A stretch of DNA of 64,000 bases from Pararhodobacter sp. (GCA_020832665.1 JAFIEG010000001.1:60608-124607), one strand, 5' to 3'; counted from the first letter of the stretch, positions 49,987 to 59,529 are shown. Numbers and translations: made by a program. The notes: generated by a model not told the origin, from the sequence alone.

Positions 49987-51174
49987 TCAGGCGGTTGCTT
50001 CGCGGCCGCTGGCTGCCGGCAGATCGTCGGGCATGGCCGAGAGGTTGAGGAACCGCTCGCCCGCTGCGTAGAGCGCGAACAGCATCGCCGAGCCCATGAT
50101 TGTCAGTGCCCATTCAGTGAGCGAGGGCGTGTATTCGATAAGCCCCCATTCCCAGGTGCCGCGAAAGAGCGGCACTACCTGCCCGCCGACAACGAAGAAG
50201 TAGCGCTCGGCGAAGAGCCCGGCAAAGACCGCCATCGATACCAGCACCTGGATGCCCGCATTGGCGCGCAGCCCGGCGATGAGCATGATCACGAAGGGCA
50301 CCACGATCCCCAGCCAGAGCGAGGCCTGATAGACGGGCGAGGCGAACAGGTAATCACGCCACACCAGATAGATCTCGGGATTATTGGTGTAGAGCCCGGT
50401 GATAGCGCGCACTGCGATGAACAGCACTGTGCCGCCCAGCACCGCCGCGAACAGCCGCGGCAGCGAGCCCGCGAACATGGCGCGCATCGGCGCGGGCATG
50501 GCGGAGCGGTTGAAGCCATAGGCGAGGTAGGTGAAGAACACCACCGCCGCCAGCCCGCTGGCCACCGCCGTGAGGTAGAAGTAGATCGGCATCAGCCCGT
50601 CGAACCAGAAGGGCCGCATGCTCATCATGCCGAAGATGAGCGCCAGGTTGCCGCTGGCCAGCAGCACCGCCAGGAAGGACGCGATACCGATCTGGCGGCT
50701 GGTCTTGCTATCCCATTCCTTGCCTTCCATCTTCTGGAATTTCCACAGCAGGAACAGCAGATCGGCGATATAGAACACGCCCATCCAGAACATCGCCGAC
50801 TGGATCTGCATGTTCAGCGGCATCACCCAGAGCATGCGGAAGACATGGCCCAGCTCCATCGCCAGCACCGCCATCCCCGAGATCAGGATGATGAAGGCCA
50901 GGTAGATCGAGCGCTTGGCGAGCGGGTAGAACTGCTTGAAGCCGAATACCAGCGGCAGCGCGGCTATCATGCCCAGCCCCGAAGAAGCCAGCGCGAAGTA
51001 GAGATAGGTCGCGATCGGCTGGCCCCAGGGCATCTGCGACGAGGTGTTGAAGCTGCGATGGCCCACCGCCATCAGGTCCATCATCGCATAGGCGAAGGCG
51101 GCGATGGCCACACCCGCCGACACGATGAGCAAAAGGATGCCGAGCGGCCCCTTGAGGATGTTTCCGTTGTTCAT
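49987..51174 (-). CDS. arxC: NrfD/PsrC-type quinone-interacting membrane subunit (ArxC-like)
   Basis: 395 aa, multi-TM; codirectional with arxA/arxB-like genes. Confidence 0.8.
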   Translation of the reverse strand: MNNGNILKGPLGILLLIVSAGVAIAAFAYAMMDLMAVGHRSFNTSSQMPWGQPIATYLYFALASSGLGMIAALPLVFGFKQFYPLAKRSIYLAFIILISGMAVLAMELGHVFRMLWVMPLNMQIQSAMFWMGVFYIADLLFLLWKFQKMEGKEWDSKTSRQIGIASFLAVLLASGNLALIFGMMSMRPFWFDGLMPIYFYLTAVASGLAAVVFFTYLAYGFNRSAMPAPMRAMFAGSLPRLFAAVLGGTVLFIAVRAITGLYTNNPEIYLVWRDYLFASPVYQASLWLGIVVPFVIMLIAGLRANAGIQVLVSMAVFAGLFAERYFFVVGGQVVPLFRGTWEWGLIEYTPSLTEWALTIMGSAMLFALYAAGERFLNLSAMPDDLPAASGREATA

Positions 51175-51188
51175 CTCTCAGCCCTCCT

Positions 51189-51938
51189 TCAGCTGTCGGA
51201 CGGGGGATTGTAGGCGGGCACATCGGCGCCCGAGCCCAGGTAATAGACCTGTGGGCGGTTGCCGGTGTGATCGCGCAGGCGCACGCCGCGCTGATCGGCG
51301 ATCAGCCGGTTGACCTCGGATTCGGGGTTGTCCAGATCGCCGAAATAACGCGCCTTGGGCGGGCAGGTGCGCACGCAGGCGGGCACGTATTCCTTGGTTT
51401 CCGGGTTGTCCTCGTCCAGGTCGGCCACGCCTTCGGGCGCCTGGCTGACCTTGTGGTAGCAAAAGGTGCATTTCGACACCACGCCCTTGGGCTGGATGCC
51501 GATGCCGCGCCGCGCGTCGCTTTCGGGGCTTTGATAGGGCGGCGCCCAGAGTTGCCCCTCGCCCGGGAACACGTCGCGCACATCGGGTTCCACCACTGGC
51601 TGCTCGTCGGCATAGAAGCGCACGCCATAGGGGCAGGCGATCATGCAGTACTTGCAGCCGATACATTTGTTCCAGTCAACAAAGACGATGCCGCCGGCAT
51701 CCATGTCCTTGTAGGTGGCGCGTGTCGGGCAGACCGTCACGCAAGACGGGTTCTCGCACTGCATGCATGGCCTTGGCAGCCATGTCAGCTTGGCGGTCGG
51801 ATAGGTGCCCTCGTGATAAAACAGCACGTCCTGCCAGTTCTCGCCGGGCAGGGTGTTGTTTTCCATCGCGCAGGCGGTCGTGCAGGCCTGACAGCCGGTG
51901 CACTTGTCCAGGTCGATGACCATTCCCCATTTCGTCAT
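51189..51938 (-). CDS. arxB: four-[4Fe-4S] electron-transfer subunit (ArxB-like)
   Basis: CTGCQACTTAC, CMQCENPSCVTVCP, CIGCKYCMIACPYGVR, CTFCYHK..CVRTCPPKAR. Confidence 0.85.
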   Translation of the reverse strand: MTKWGMVIDLDKCTGCQACTTACAMENNTLPGENWQDVLFYHEGTYPTAKLTWLPRPCMQCENPSCVTVCPTRATYKDMDAGGIVFVDWNKCIGCKYCMIACPYGVRFYADEQPVVEPDVRDVFPGEGQLWAPPYQSPESDARRGIGIQPKGVVSKCTFCYHKVSQAPEGVADLDEDNPETKEYVPACVRTCPPKARYFGDLDNPESEVNRLIADQRGVRLRDHTGNRPQVYYLGSGADVPAYNPPSDS

Positions 51939-51967
51939 TGTCTCAATATCCTCTCATGCGCCTGGGA

Positions 51968-54517
51968 TCAGGCCCGCTCCAGGGTGACCTTGCCGGTGTA
52001 ATAGCTGGCCAGCCCCGAGATTGGGTCGGATACGTTTGCGGTGACATCGCCGGAATGGCCCGGCAGGCGCCCCTTGGCCCAGCGGCCCTGCGCCCAGTGG
52101 CCGTGCTCCATCGGCAGCACGATTGTGTCGCGCCGGTGCGCCGGCACCAGGCGGCAATAGGCCTCGATCGAGCCGATATCCGAGCGGATGCGCACGCGGT
52201 CGCCATCACGGATGCCGCGAGCGCGCGCGGTGTCGGGGTGAACTTCCAGGTAAACGGTGTTCTTGCCGCCCACCATGGGCTGGTGAATGGCGATGCCGTG
52301 CGGGATGTTGCCCGAGCGGCCCTCGGCATGCATCGGTGTTTTCGGCGAGACGAAGTAGAGATCGCCCGCGCCGCCGGTATGCACCGGCTCCACCCACTGG
52401 ATCAGCCCCACGCGATCAGCCGGGATGCCCATTTCGCGCTCGATGTAGTCGGCGTGCTGCTCCAGAAAGCCCGAGCGAAACTCGAACTTGCCCGAGGGCG
52501 TGCGCAGAAGCTTCTGCTTCACCTCCTCCTCGGTCATCTCGATATTGTAGCCCTCGCCGTCCCATTCGTAGAACTTCCCGCGGCGGTGGTGCCAGTGATA
52601 GGGCTTGCGGTACCACACGCCCTTTTCGGCCCAGCTTTCAAAGCTGTTCACGCCATTGTCGCCGGGGTTGTCCTCGAAGCCGCGGGCGCGGTGGCGCAGC
52701 ACGTTCTCGACATTGTCGATCTCGCGATAATACTCGCCCATCGGCCCGTCGATGCGCTTGCCGATCTCGATCAGCGTATCGCCGAAATGCTTGGTGTCAT
52801 AGATCGGGTCCACTGCCGGGACGCGCAGGGCGGTCATCGGCCAGCCTTCGAACGGATAGGTCGGGCTGTCCTGCCAGCGTTCCAGATAGGTGTGATCGGG
52901 CAGGATGATGTCGGCGTACATCGCCGTCTCGCCGGGGAAGGGCGAGGTTTCGATGATGAACACATCCTTGAGCGCCTCTTCCCAGACCTGCGGGTTGGGC
53001 GCCGTCCAGATCGGGTTGGTGTAGTAGAACATGGCGGTGTCGAGCTTGTAGGGATCGCCCGCCAGATGGTTCGGACCGGCCTCCTGCATCATGTGGGCGG
53101 TCATCGGCCAGCGCTCGGTGCGCGCCATGTCGATGCGCGGTTGTTCCTTCCAGGCGCCGTCGCGCGCCCAGTCGTCCAGGTAGTCATCGGCATTCACCGG
53201 CAGCCCGCCATAGGGCACGCCCATCTGGTAGAACATCCCGCCACGTTCGGCGAACAGGCTGCCCACCAGCGCGTTGAGCGCGTGAATGGCCATGCCGTTA
53301 TAGGTGCCATTGGTGTGCGAGGTGGGCCCGCGCTCCATGATTGCCATTGCCGGGCGGGTGGTGCCGAATTCGCGCGCAACGGCGCGGATGGTCGAGGCGG
53401 GCACCTCGGTAATGCTTTCGGCCCATTCCGGGGTACGGTCCTTCAGCTCCTCGTTCCACCAGTCCACCAGACCGTGGGTCCACAGCTCGACAAAGCCGCT
53501 GCCCTCGGCCGGCTGCGTGGTGACCTCGCCGGTCTCGGGGTCGGTCACGGCCATCTGCGCGGCGGCGCTGATGGTCTCGCCGGTGGCAAAATGGTTGCGG
53601 CCATCGGCGAAGTCGCCGACAAATTCGCGGTCCCACAGCCCCTCGGTAAGGATTACATGCGCAATGGCCAGCGCCATCGCGCCATCGGTGGCGGGCTTGA
53701 TATAGACCGCGCGGTCCGAGGCCGCCATGGTGGGGTTCATGCGCACATCGATGGTGGTGATGCGCGTCTGCGGGCTTTTCGAGCGCATCTTGCCCCACAT
53801 CTGCATCAGATAGTTGTAGGGGCGGAAGGCCTCCAGAAAGCTGGCGCCGAAATTCAGGATGTAGTTGGTGTTGGCGTAGTCATAGGAATTGTAGGAATCG
53901 TTGCCATCGGTGGCGCGCTTGGCGCGCTTCGAGCCTTCCGCGCACATCGAGGCATGGCCGATGGCCGAATTCGGCGTGCCGTACAGCTTGCCCCAGTCGC
54001 CATAGAGCCCGGCATCGGTGGGCCCCCAGCCGCGGCCGTAGAAATGCGCGAAGCGGTGGCTTTCGCCGCGCGCGCGCAGATCATTCAGCCGCTCGGCGAC
54101 GATATCCAGCGCCTCGTCCCAGCTGATCGGCACGAAGCCGGGGTCCTCGTCGCGGCCCTTGTTGGGGTTGGTGCGCCGCATGGGGCCGCGAAAGCGGTCT
54201 GGGTCATACAGGAAATAGGTGCCCAGATGGCCCTTGGGGCACAGCTTGCCGTTCGAGATCGGGTTGCCGACATCGCCATAGATCGCGTGCACCCGCCCGT
54301 CGGTGGTGTAGACATCAATGCCGCAGCGCGCCGGGCACTGGGCGCAGATGTTCTTGGTGATCCGCGTATTGGGCCGGCGCGCCTGCGCCTGCGCCGGGGC
54401 GGGCTCGCCGCGCGGGCCGTTCAGCCCAACGGTGACCGCCGCGGCGGTCAGCGCGCCGGTTGTCCCGGTGGTCGCCAGGAACCGCCTGCGGCTGATGCCG
54501 GTATTTGCCTTGTCCAT
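51968..54517 (-). CDS. arxA: Mo-bisMGD oxidoreductase catalytic subunit, Arx-type arsenite oxidase
   Basis: TAT signal SRRRFLATTG; CAQCPARC-X27-C cluster motif; FYGRGWG motif reported as characteristic of ArxA; arsenic-gene context. Confidence 0.82.
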   Translation of the reverse strand: MDKANTGISRRRFLATTGTTGALTAAAVTVGLNGPRGEPAPAQAQARRPNTRITKNICAQCPARCGIDVYTTDGRVHAIYGDVGNPISNGKLCPKGHLGTYFLYDPDRFRGPMRRTNPNKGRDEDPGFVPISWDEALDIVAERLNDLRARGESHRFAHFYGRGWGPTDAGLYGDWGKLYGTPNSAIGHASMCAEGSKRAKRATDGNDSYNSYDYANTNYILNFGASFLEAFRPYNYLMQMWGKMRSKSPQTRITTIDVRMNPTMAASDRAVYIKPATDGAMALAIAHVILTEGLWDREFVGDFADGRNHFATGETISAAAQMAVTDPETGEVTTQPAEGSGFVELWTHGLVDWWNEELKDRTPEWAESITEVPASTIRAVAREFGTTRPAMAIMERGPTSHTNGTYNGMAIHALNALVGSLFAERGGMFYQMGVPYGGLPVNADDYLDDWARDGAWKEQPRIDMARTERWPMTAHMMQEAGPNHLAGDPYKLDTAMFYYTNPIWTAPNPQVWEEALKDVFIIETSPFPGETAMYADIILPDHTYLERWQDSPTYPFEGWPMTALRVPAVDPIYDTKHFGDTLIEIGKRIDGPMGEYYREIDNVENVLRHRARGFEDNPGDNGVNSFESWAEKGVWYRKPYHWHHRRGKFYEWDGEGYNIEMTEEEVKQKLLRTPSGKFEFRSGFLEQHADYIEREMGIPADRVGLIQWVEPVHTGGAGDLYFVSPKTPMHAEGRSGNIPHGIAIHQPMVGGKNTVYLEVHPDTARARGIRDGDRVRIRSDIGSIEAYCRLVPAHRRDTIVLPMEHGHWAQGRWAKGRLPGHSGDVTANVSDPISGLASYYTGKVTLERA

Positions 54518-54569
54518 CGTCTTCCTCCCTTCGTGAGGTGGTCGGTCAGGCGCCCCGCCGGGCGCAAAT

Positions 54570-55676
54570 TCAGGCCCCGTAGGGCACTTGCTTGCGCCGC
54601 ATCAGCCCGAAGGCCGCGGCGGCAAGATCGTTGTCCTTGTGGCAGCCGTCGCAGATGCGCTGGCCTTCGCTCGGCGCGTAGCGGCGCAGGCATTGCGGGC
54701 ATTCGGCCATCGCCCGGCTGATCAGCGTTTCCGGCCCGGTATGGCTGCCTTGGCCGCGCCTGTGCAGCGCCAGCCCGCCGGCCACCTCGCAATCGCCGCA
54801 GTCCAGGCATTGCGCGGCATCGAAGACCAGCCGATCGGCGCTGGCTTCCTCATACAGGGTCAGCGCCCGGGTCGGGCACAGGCTGGCGGCGAGGCGCAGA
54901 TCGGGCTCGCCGGTCACCGCCAGTGCCGGGAAGAACTCGGCGGGCAGGTCGCCGGCGCCGTGCAGGGTGCGCAGATTTTCGCGCCTCGCCAGCAGCGCCG
55001 GCGCATCGACCTTGCCTGCAAAAGGCTGGGCGGTGGTGACACGGCTGCGATCGGGCGCCGGCGGGGGCGTGGTCAGTCGGCGGAAAAGCTGGCGGCGCGA
55101 ATAACCCTGCTGGCGGGGGCGGCTGGGTGGCGGTGCCGGCTGCGCGCGATCGAACGGCAGCGGCGCATCGATGACCAGAAGGTGCCCTGCGGCACGGCCA
55201 AGATGCGCCAGATCGCTTGCCACCGACTGCACGGTATCTGCCCAGGGCTGCGCGCACCCGCCCGAGGAGCAATCGGCGCACCAGCCGCGATCAACCAGAG
55301 TGACGCTCGCACCGGCTGCGAGCAGGCCCAGAAGCCGCGCCGCGCTGACCCCGCCCAGGCAGGGCACGATCTGCGCACCCTCTGCCCGGTCGGCCTTGGC
55401 GACGCGGCTGCATTCCAGCGTGGCGGATAGGGCATCATGCGACGGGCGCACGCCCGGCAGGTCCAGCGCGCCGGTCGGGCAGGACGCGACGCAGCGCGCG
55501 CAGCCGGTGCACAGGTCGTGATCGATCTCGACCGCGCGCGTGTCGATGCCGATGGCCTGCGCCGGACAAATCGCCGCGCAGGCCTCGCAGCCCGCATCGG
55601 GGCGGCGGATCGTCAGGCAGGCCGCCGCATCCAGCGACAGCCTCGCCGGCAGGTCCTGATCTCCATGCTCGCGCAT
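54570..55676 (-). CDS. multi-[4Fe-4S] ferredoxin-like protein preceding arxA (ArxB'-like)
   Basis: CEACAAICPAQAIG, CTGCARCVASCPTGAL, CLDCGDC, CPQCLRRY/CDGCHKD; start MREHGDQD. Confidence 0.7.
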   Translation of the reverse strand: MREHGDQDLPARLSLDAAACLTIRRPDAGCEACAAICPAQAIGIDTRAVEIDHDLCTGCARCVASCPTGALDLPGVRPSHDALSATLECSRVAKADRAEGAQIVPCLGGVSAARLLGLLAAGASVTLVDRGWCADCSSGGCAQPWADTVQSVASDLAHLGRAAGHLLVIDAPLPFDRAQPAPPPSRPRQQGYSRRQLFRRLTTPPPAPDRSRVTTAQPFAGKVDAPALLARRENLRTLHGAGDLPAEFFPALAVTGEPDLRLAASLCPTRALTLYEEASADRLVFDAAQCLDCGDCEVAGGLALHRRGQGSHTGPETLISRAMAECPQCLRRYAPSEGQRICDGCHKDNDLAAAAFGLMRRKQVPYGA

Positions 55677-55765
55677 GTTTCCCCCCTGGCTGGAATCCGG
55701 CGCTGCCCGCTTTTGCGAGTTTCCCCGGCCGGATTCTGGCTTTCCATGACAGGATAGGGCAGGTC

Positions 55766-55782
55766 GCATGCCAAGGCATGCC
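55766..55782. promoter_or_regulatory. palindromic element upstream of arxB'-like gene
   Basis: GCATGCC-AA-GGCATGC(C) on plus strand; minus strand also reads TTGGCATGCGACCTGC (sigma54-like GG-N10-GC). Confidence 0.4.
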
Positions 55783-55838
55783 GACGAGACATCAGCGGAC
55801 TCGAAGTAAGATACTGATTAAGCGTAGATTTTTACGGC

Positions 55839-55888
55839 GTTCGGATTTCCAGACAGACTACTCCGGGTCCTGTTCGGATTTCCGGACA
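55839..55888. promoter_or_regulatory. pair of 17-bp direct repeats upstream of arxB'-like gene
   Basis: GTTCGGATTTCCAGACA (55839-55855) and GTTCGGATTTCCGGACA (55872-55888), 33-bp period, one mismatch. Confidence 0.65.
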
Positions 55889-57126
55889 TCCGCGTCGGGG
55901 CGCTGCATGCCCAGCTTCTGCATCTTCTCCCAAAGCGTGGTGCGGCCGACGCCAAGCAGCCGTGCCGCGCCGCTCGTGCTGCCCTCGCTGCGGTCGAGCG
56001 CGCGCCGGATCTGCAGGCGCTCGGCCCGTTCGCGCGCCTCGGTGAGGGTAAGAAAACTCGTGTCCGGGGTAACCTGCGCCTCGGGGAAGAGATCGGTCGG
56101 CATGATCATCTCGCCCTGGGCCAGCGCCATCGCCTGCGCCAGCCGGGCGCGGATCTCGCGGCCGTTGCCGCGCCAGTCGTGGCGCAGGGCCAGCGCCTCG
56201 GCCTGGGCCGAGATGCCCTTGAGCGGCGTTGCCCGGCGCCGGTTCATGCCGTCGAACATGCGCGCAAGCATCCATAGCGCATCCTCGGGCCGCGCGCGCA
56301 GGGGCGGGATGGCCAGTGTCAGCGGGCTGAGGTGAAAGAAAAGGTCCGGGCGCAGCTTTGCCTGCGCGTCATCGCCATCGGTGGCGATCAGCCGCGGGCC
56401 ATCGCTGCCCGCCTCCCAGATCGCGGCGAGCAGTCTTGCCTGCACCGACTCGCGCGCCTCGCCAATGCGCTCGATCAGCACGACACCGTCGCCGGCCTGC
56501 CGCCAGGCCGCGCCGGGGCCGAAGAGCCGTGCTTCGTGCTCGCCGGCCTCGATCCGCGACAGATCGAGCGCGACGAGTGGCGCGGCCGAGCGATCCGAGC
56601 GCGCATGCAGCCGCTCGGCGGCGGCGCGCTTGCCGGTGCCGCTTTCCCCGACAATCAGCACCGGCCCTTCCTGCGCGGCAAGGCGGGCGATCATCTCCTC
56701 GATCTGGCGCGCCTGTTTCGAGGGGCCGAACAGCGGCCCGTCGCTTTCGAACCCCGGCGCGATCAACAGCGACAGCCGCTCAAGCATCTGGCCCATGTCA
56801 AAGGGCTTGGTCAGGTAATCAGCCGCGCCTGAGCGCAAGAGCCGCACCGCCTGGTCGGCGCTGGCCTGCCCGGTCATGAACATGAAAGGCGGCGGCACCG
56901 AGGTTTCGCACAGCTTCAGAAACAGATCCTCGCCCGAGCCATCGCCCAGCCGGATATCGCAGATCACCGCATCGAAGGGGCGGTGCGGGGTGCGCAGCCC
57001 CCCCAGCGCGCGGTGAAAGCTCTTGAACCAGACCACGCGCGCCCCTTCCAGCCGCAGCCGCTGTTCGAGCGAGCCGCCCATGATCTCGTCATCCTCGACG
57101 AGCGCGATGTGGCGCCCTTCAAGCAT
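55858..57126 (-). CDS. arxR: NtrC-family response regulator (ArxR-like) lacking GAFTGA
   Basis: REC domain (EDDEIM, CDIRLGDG, YLTKPFD), Walker A GESGTGKR, Fis-type HTH GAARLLGVGRTTLWEKMQKLG. Confidence 0.8.
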   Translation of the reverse strand: MLEGRHIALVEDDEIMGGSLEQRLRLEGARVVWFKSFHRALGGLRTPHRPFDAVICDIRLGDGSGEDLFLKLCETSVPPPFMFMTGQASADQAVRLLRSGAADYLTKPFDMGQMLERLSLLIAPGFESDGPLFGPSKQARQIEEMIARLAAQEGPVLIVGESGTGKRAAAERLHARSDRSAAPLVALDLSRIEAGEHEARLFGPGAAWRQAGDGVVLIERIGEARESVQARLLAAIWEAGSDGPRLIATDGDDAQAKLRPDLFFHLSPLTLAIPPLRARPEDALWMLARMFDGMNRRRATPLKGISAQAEALALRHDWRGNGREIRARLAQAMALAQGEMIMPTDLFPEAQVTPDTSFLTLTEARERAERLQIRRALDRSEGSTSGAARLLGVGRTTLWEKMQKLGMQRPDADVRKSEQDPE

Positions 57127-58546
57127 CGCGCCCCCCTTCGGCTGCGAGCGGCAGTTGCACGCGGATCTCGTTCAACCCTTCGGGCGAGCGCCCCAGGCTG
57201 ATCTGCCCGCCCATGCCCTGCACCAGCTCGCGCACCAGTCGCAGGCCGACGCCGCCACCCGGCTCGACCGGGGCATCCGACAGAAGCCTTGCGCGCAGGT
57301 GATCGGGCAGGCCGGGGCCGCTATCCTGTATGCCCAGCATGATCGCATCGTCCTCGCGCGCAAGGCGCAGGCCGATCTTGCCGCCATATCCGGCCGCCGC
57401 ACTGGCGTTGAGCAGCAGATTGAGCGCGATCTGGCGCACCGGGCCTGAAGGCAAGCCGTCGATGGCGCCCTCGGGCAGGGAAACCTGCCAGTGCAGATCC
57501 TGCCCGCGCCGTTCGGCCTCGGGGCGGATAAGCAGGCTCAGATCGTCGAAATCGGCGCGCGACAGCGCCGTGGCCTCGGGCGCGGCGCGGTGCGTGTCGA
57601 GCGTTGCGCGCACCACGTCGCGCATGTGCCGCAGGCCGCGATCCAGCAGATCGGCCGAGCTTTTCACCACATCGGCGCGTTCCGGATAGGTGCGCAGGGT
57701 GTCCACCGTATTCAACAGCCCGCCCAGCGGATTGTTGACCTCATGCGCCAACGTGCCCGCCAGCCGCCCCAGGCTGACGAAACGCTCGCGCTCGGCCAGC
57801 CGCTTTACCGTTGCGTTGCGCTCTTCCACGGCATGAACAAGGCGGTTGTAGTTGTCGTAAAGCTGCGCGATTTCCGGATTGCGCCGGGGAATGGATTGCT
57901 CGGGGATGGGTTGCAGCCCGTCGGTGCCTTGCCCCATCGCGTTTGTCAGGCGCGCGATCGGGCGCAGGACGCGGCGCATCACCATGAACCCGACCAGCGC
58001 GGCAAAGAGCGAGGCCAGGGCATTGCCGATCACCAGGAAGGTGACCGTTCGCTCGCGTTCGGCGACAAAACCGGTGGTGTCGAAATCGATGATCAGCTTG
58101 CCGAGTGCACGCTCCTGATAATGCAGCACCTGTGACAGCGCGACTTCGCCATCGGCGAGATCGTAATGCTCGGCGGTGACCGATGTTGCCGCCGCGATCA
58201 TCTCGGTGCGCTGGGCGCCAATCGGGTGCAGCCGGGGATCGGATGACACGATGACCCGCCCCAGCGGATCGATCAGCGTGGCGCGAAGCGGGCGCAGCGA
58301 GCCCTCGCGGCGCGTCACGCGATCCAGCAGGTCGAACATTTCCCAGATGTCGTCGCGCACGACGAAGGGGCCGACCGTGGCCTCGATCCCGGCGAATTCC
58401 AGCAGCGCCATCTCGCGCAGATGGCGTTCCTGCGTGGCCACCAGCGTTCGCAGCACCAGTTGCGAGGCCAGCAGCCCGACAAGAACCAGAAGGCCCGCCG
58501 CCAGAAGCGGGCCTTTCACCATGATCGGTAGGTAGAGCGCGCGCAC
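57119..58546 (-). CDS. arxS: sensor histidine kinase (ArxS-like)
   Basis: two TMs and periplasmic loop, LAGTLAHEVNNPLGGLLNTVDTL H-box, LLNASAAAGYGGKIGL, DSGPGLPDHLRARL; start GTG 58546 or ATG 58522. Confidence 0.82.
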   Translation of the reverse strand: MRALYLPIMVKGPLLAAGLLVLVGLLASQLVLRTLVATQERHLREMALLEFAGIEATVGPFVVRDDIWEMFDLLDRVTRREGSLRPLRATLIDPLGRVIVSSDPRLHPIGAQRTEMIAAATSVTAEHYDLADGEVALSQVLHYQERALGKLIIDFDTTGFVAERERTVTFLVIGNALASLFAALVGFMVMRRVLRPIARLTNAMGQGTDGLQPIPEQSIPRRNPEIAQLYDNYNRLVHAVEERNATVKRLAERERFVSLGRLAGTLAHEVNNPLGGLLNTVDTLRTYPERADVVKSSADLLDRGLRHMRDVVRATLDTHRAAPEATALSRADFDDLSLLIRPEAERRGQDLHWQVSLPEGAIDGLPSGPVRQIALNLLLNASAAAGYGGKIGLRLAREDDAIMLGIQDSGPGLPDHLRARLLSDAPVEPGGGVGLRLVRELVQGMGGQISLGRSPEGLNEIRVQLPLAAEGGRDA

Positions 58547-58550
58547 CGGT

Positions 58551-59408
58551 TCAGCCCCGTTCCGCGACGATCCGCATGCGCGCCGCGATCCGCTCGAAGC
58601 TGTGCGCCTCGGGAAGGACGAAACCGTCGAGCTGCAGCATTGCCAGCGCCTGCTGCCCGGCATCGGTTCGCGGCATGGCTTCGAGCGCGGCCAGAAAGCG
58701 CTGGCTTTGCGCGGTTTCCAGGGCGTCGCGGGAAACGACGATCGGCGGGAAGCCGAAATCCTCGGATTCCCAGACGATGCGGGTCTGATCGACCAGCTCG
58801 GGCTCGTGGCGGCGCATGACATCCCAGACATAGCCATCCACGCTGCCCGATTGCGCGAGCCCGCGCGCCACGGCGCGCACCACGTTGCGATGGCCATAGG
58901 TGAAGAAGCTGCGCGCGAAGAACTCCTCGGGGCGGTGCTGGCGCCGCAGCAGTTCGGACAGGGTGACCAGATGGCCGGAATTGGAATCGGGGTCGGAATA
59001 GGCGTGGATATCGCCGCGCAGATCGCCCAGATCCTGCGCCGCGCGCCCCGCCGAGGTGATGACCCGCGAGCGGTAGAGCGGCGCGCCCTGCCACAGCGGC
59101 AGGGCCAGCGCGGCCAGCCGCTCGCGGTTTTGCAGCAGGGGAAAGCCGCACAGCCAGGCGGCATCGAGATCGCCCATCAGCAACAGGGCGGTGACTTCCT
59201 GATAGGTGCGTCGCTGCACGAATTCGATTGGCCGGCCCATCTCGGCGCGCAAATGGCTGCGCAGATGTTCCAAGAGTTGCCAGTCATTATCGAGAAAGAC
59301 CGGGGTCAGGCCAAAGCGGAACGCAGCCGGCTGCGCGCGCAGCACCGCCGGCGCGCCCAGCATCGAGGCCGTGAAGCCGGCCATGAACATTCGCCTTTTC
59401 AACCGCAT
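58551..59408 (-). CDS. arxX: PhnD-like periplasmic substrate-binding protein (ArxX-like)
   Basis: signal peptide; FRFGLTPVFLDNDWQLLEHLRSHLRAEMGRPIEFVQRRTYQEVTALLLMGDLDAAWLCGFP; directly upstream of kinase. Confidence 0.75.
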   Translation of the reverse strand: MRLKRRMFMAGFTASMLGAPAVLRAQPAAFRFGLTPVFLDNDWQLLEHLRSHLRAEMGRPIEFVQRRTYQEVTALLLMGDLDAAWLCGFPLLQNRERLAALALPLWQGAPLYRSRVITSAGRAAQDLGDLRGDIHAYSDPDSNSGHLVTLSELLRRQHRPEEFFARSFFTYGHRNVVRAVARGLAQSGSVDGYVWDVMRRHEPELVDQTRIVWESEDFGFPPIVVSRDALETAQSQRFLAALEAMPRTDAGQQALAMLQLDGFVLPEAHSFERIAARMRIVAERG

Positions 59409-59529
59409 GGCGGCAAGACGCGCCGGCCCGGCCCGGCCGGAGGGGTATTCGCGCACCATCGCATGCCTTCCATCGCATTTGCCTTGGGCAGGATATACCG
59501 GCGCGCAAATTCTTGTGCCTTGACCTGCG

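Noticed and set aside
51968-54517. Catalytic Mo subunit as arsenate reductase ArrA, tetrathionate reductase or polysulfide reductase
   Set aside because: YGRGWG motif, ArxXSR-like regulators and TorD/NrfD/FeS order favour ArxA; phylogeny is still needed for certainty.
51938-54721. 927-aa plus-strand ORF antisense to arxA
   Set aside because: Shadow ORF of a high-GC gene; low-complexity composition and no recognisable family, while the minus strand encodes an unmistakable Mo enzyme.
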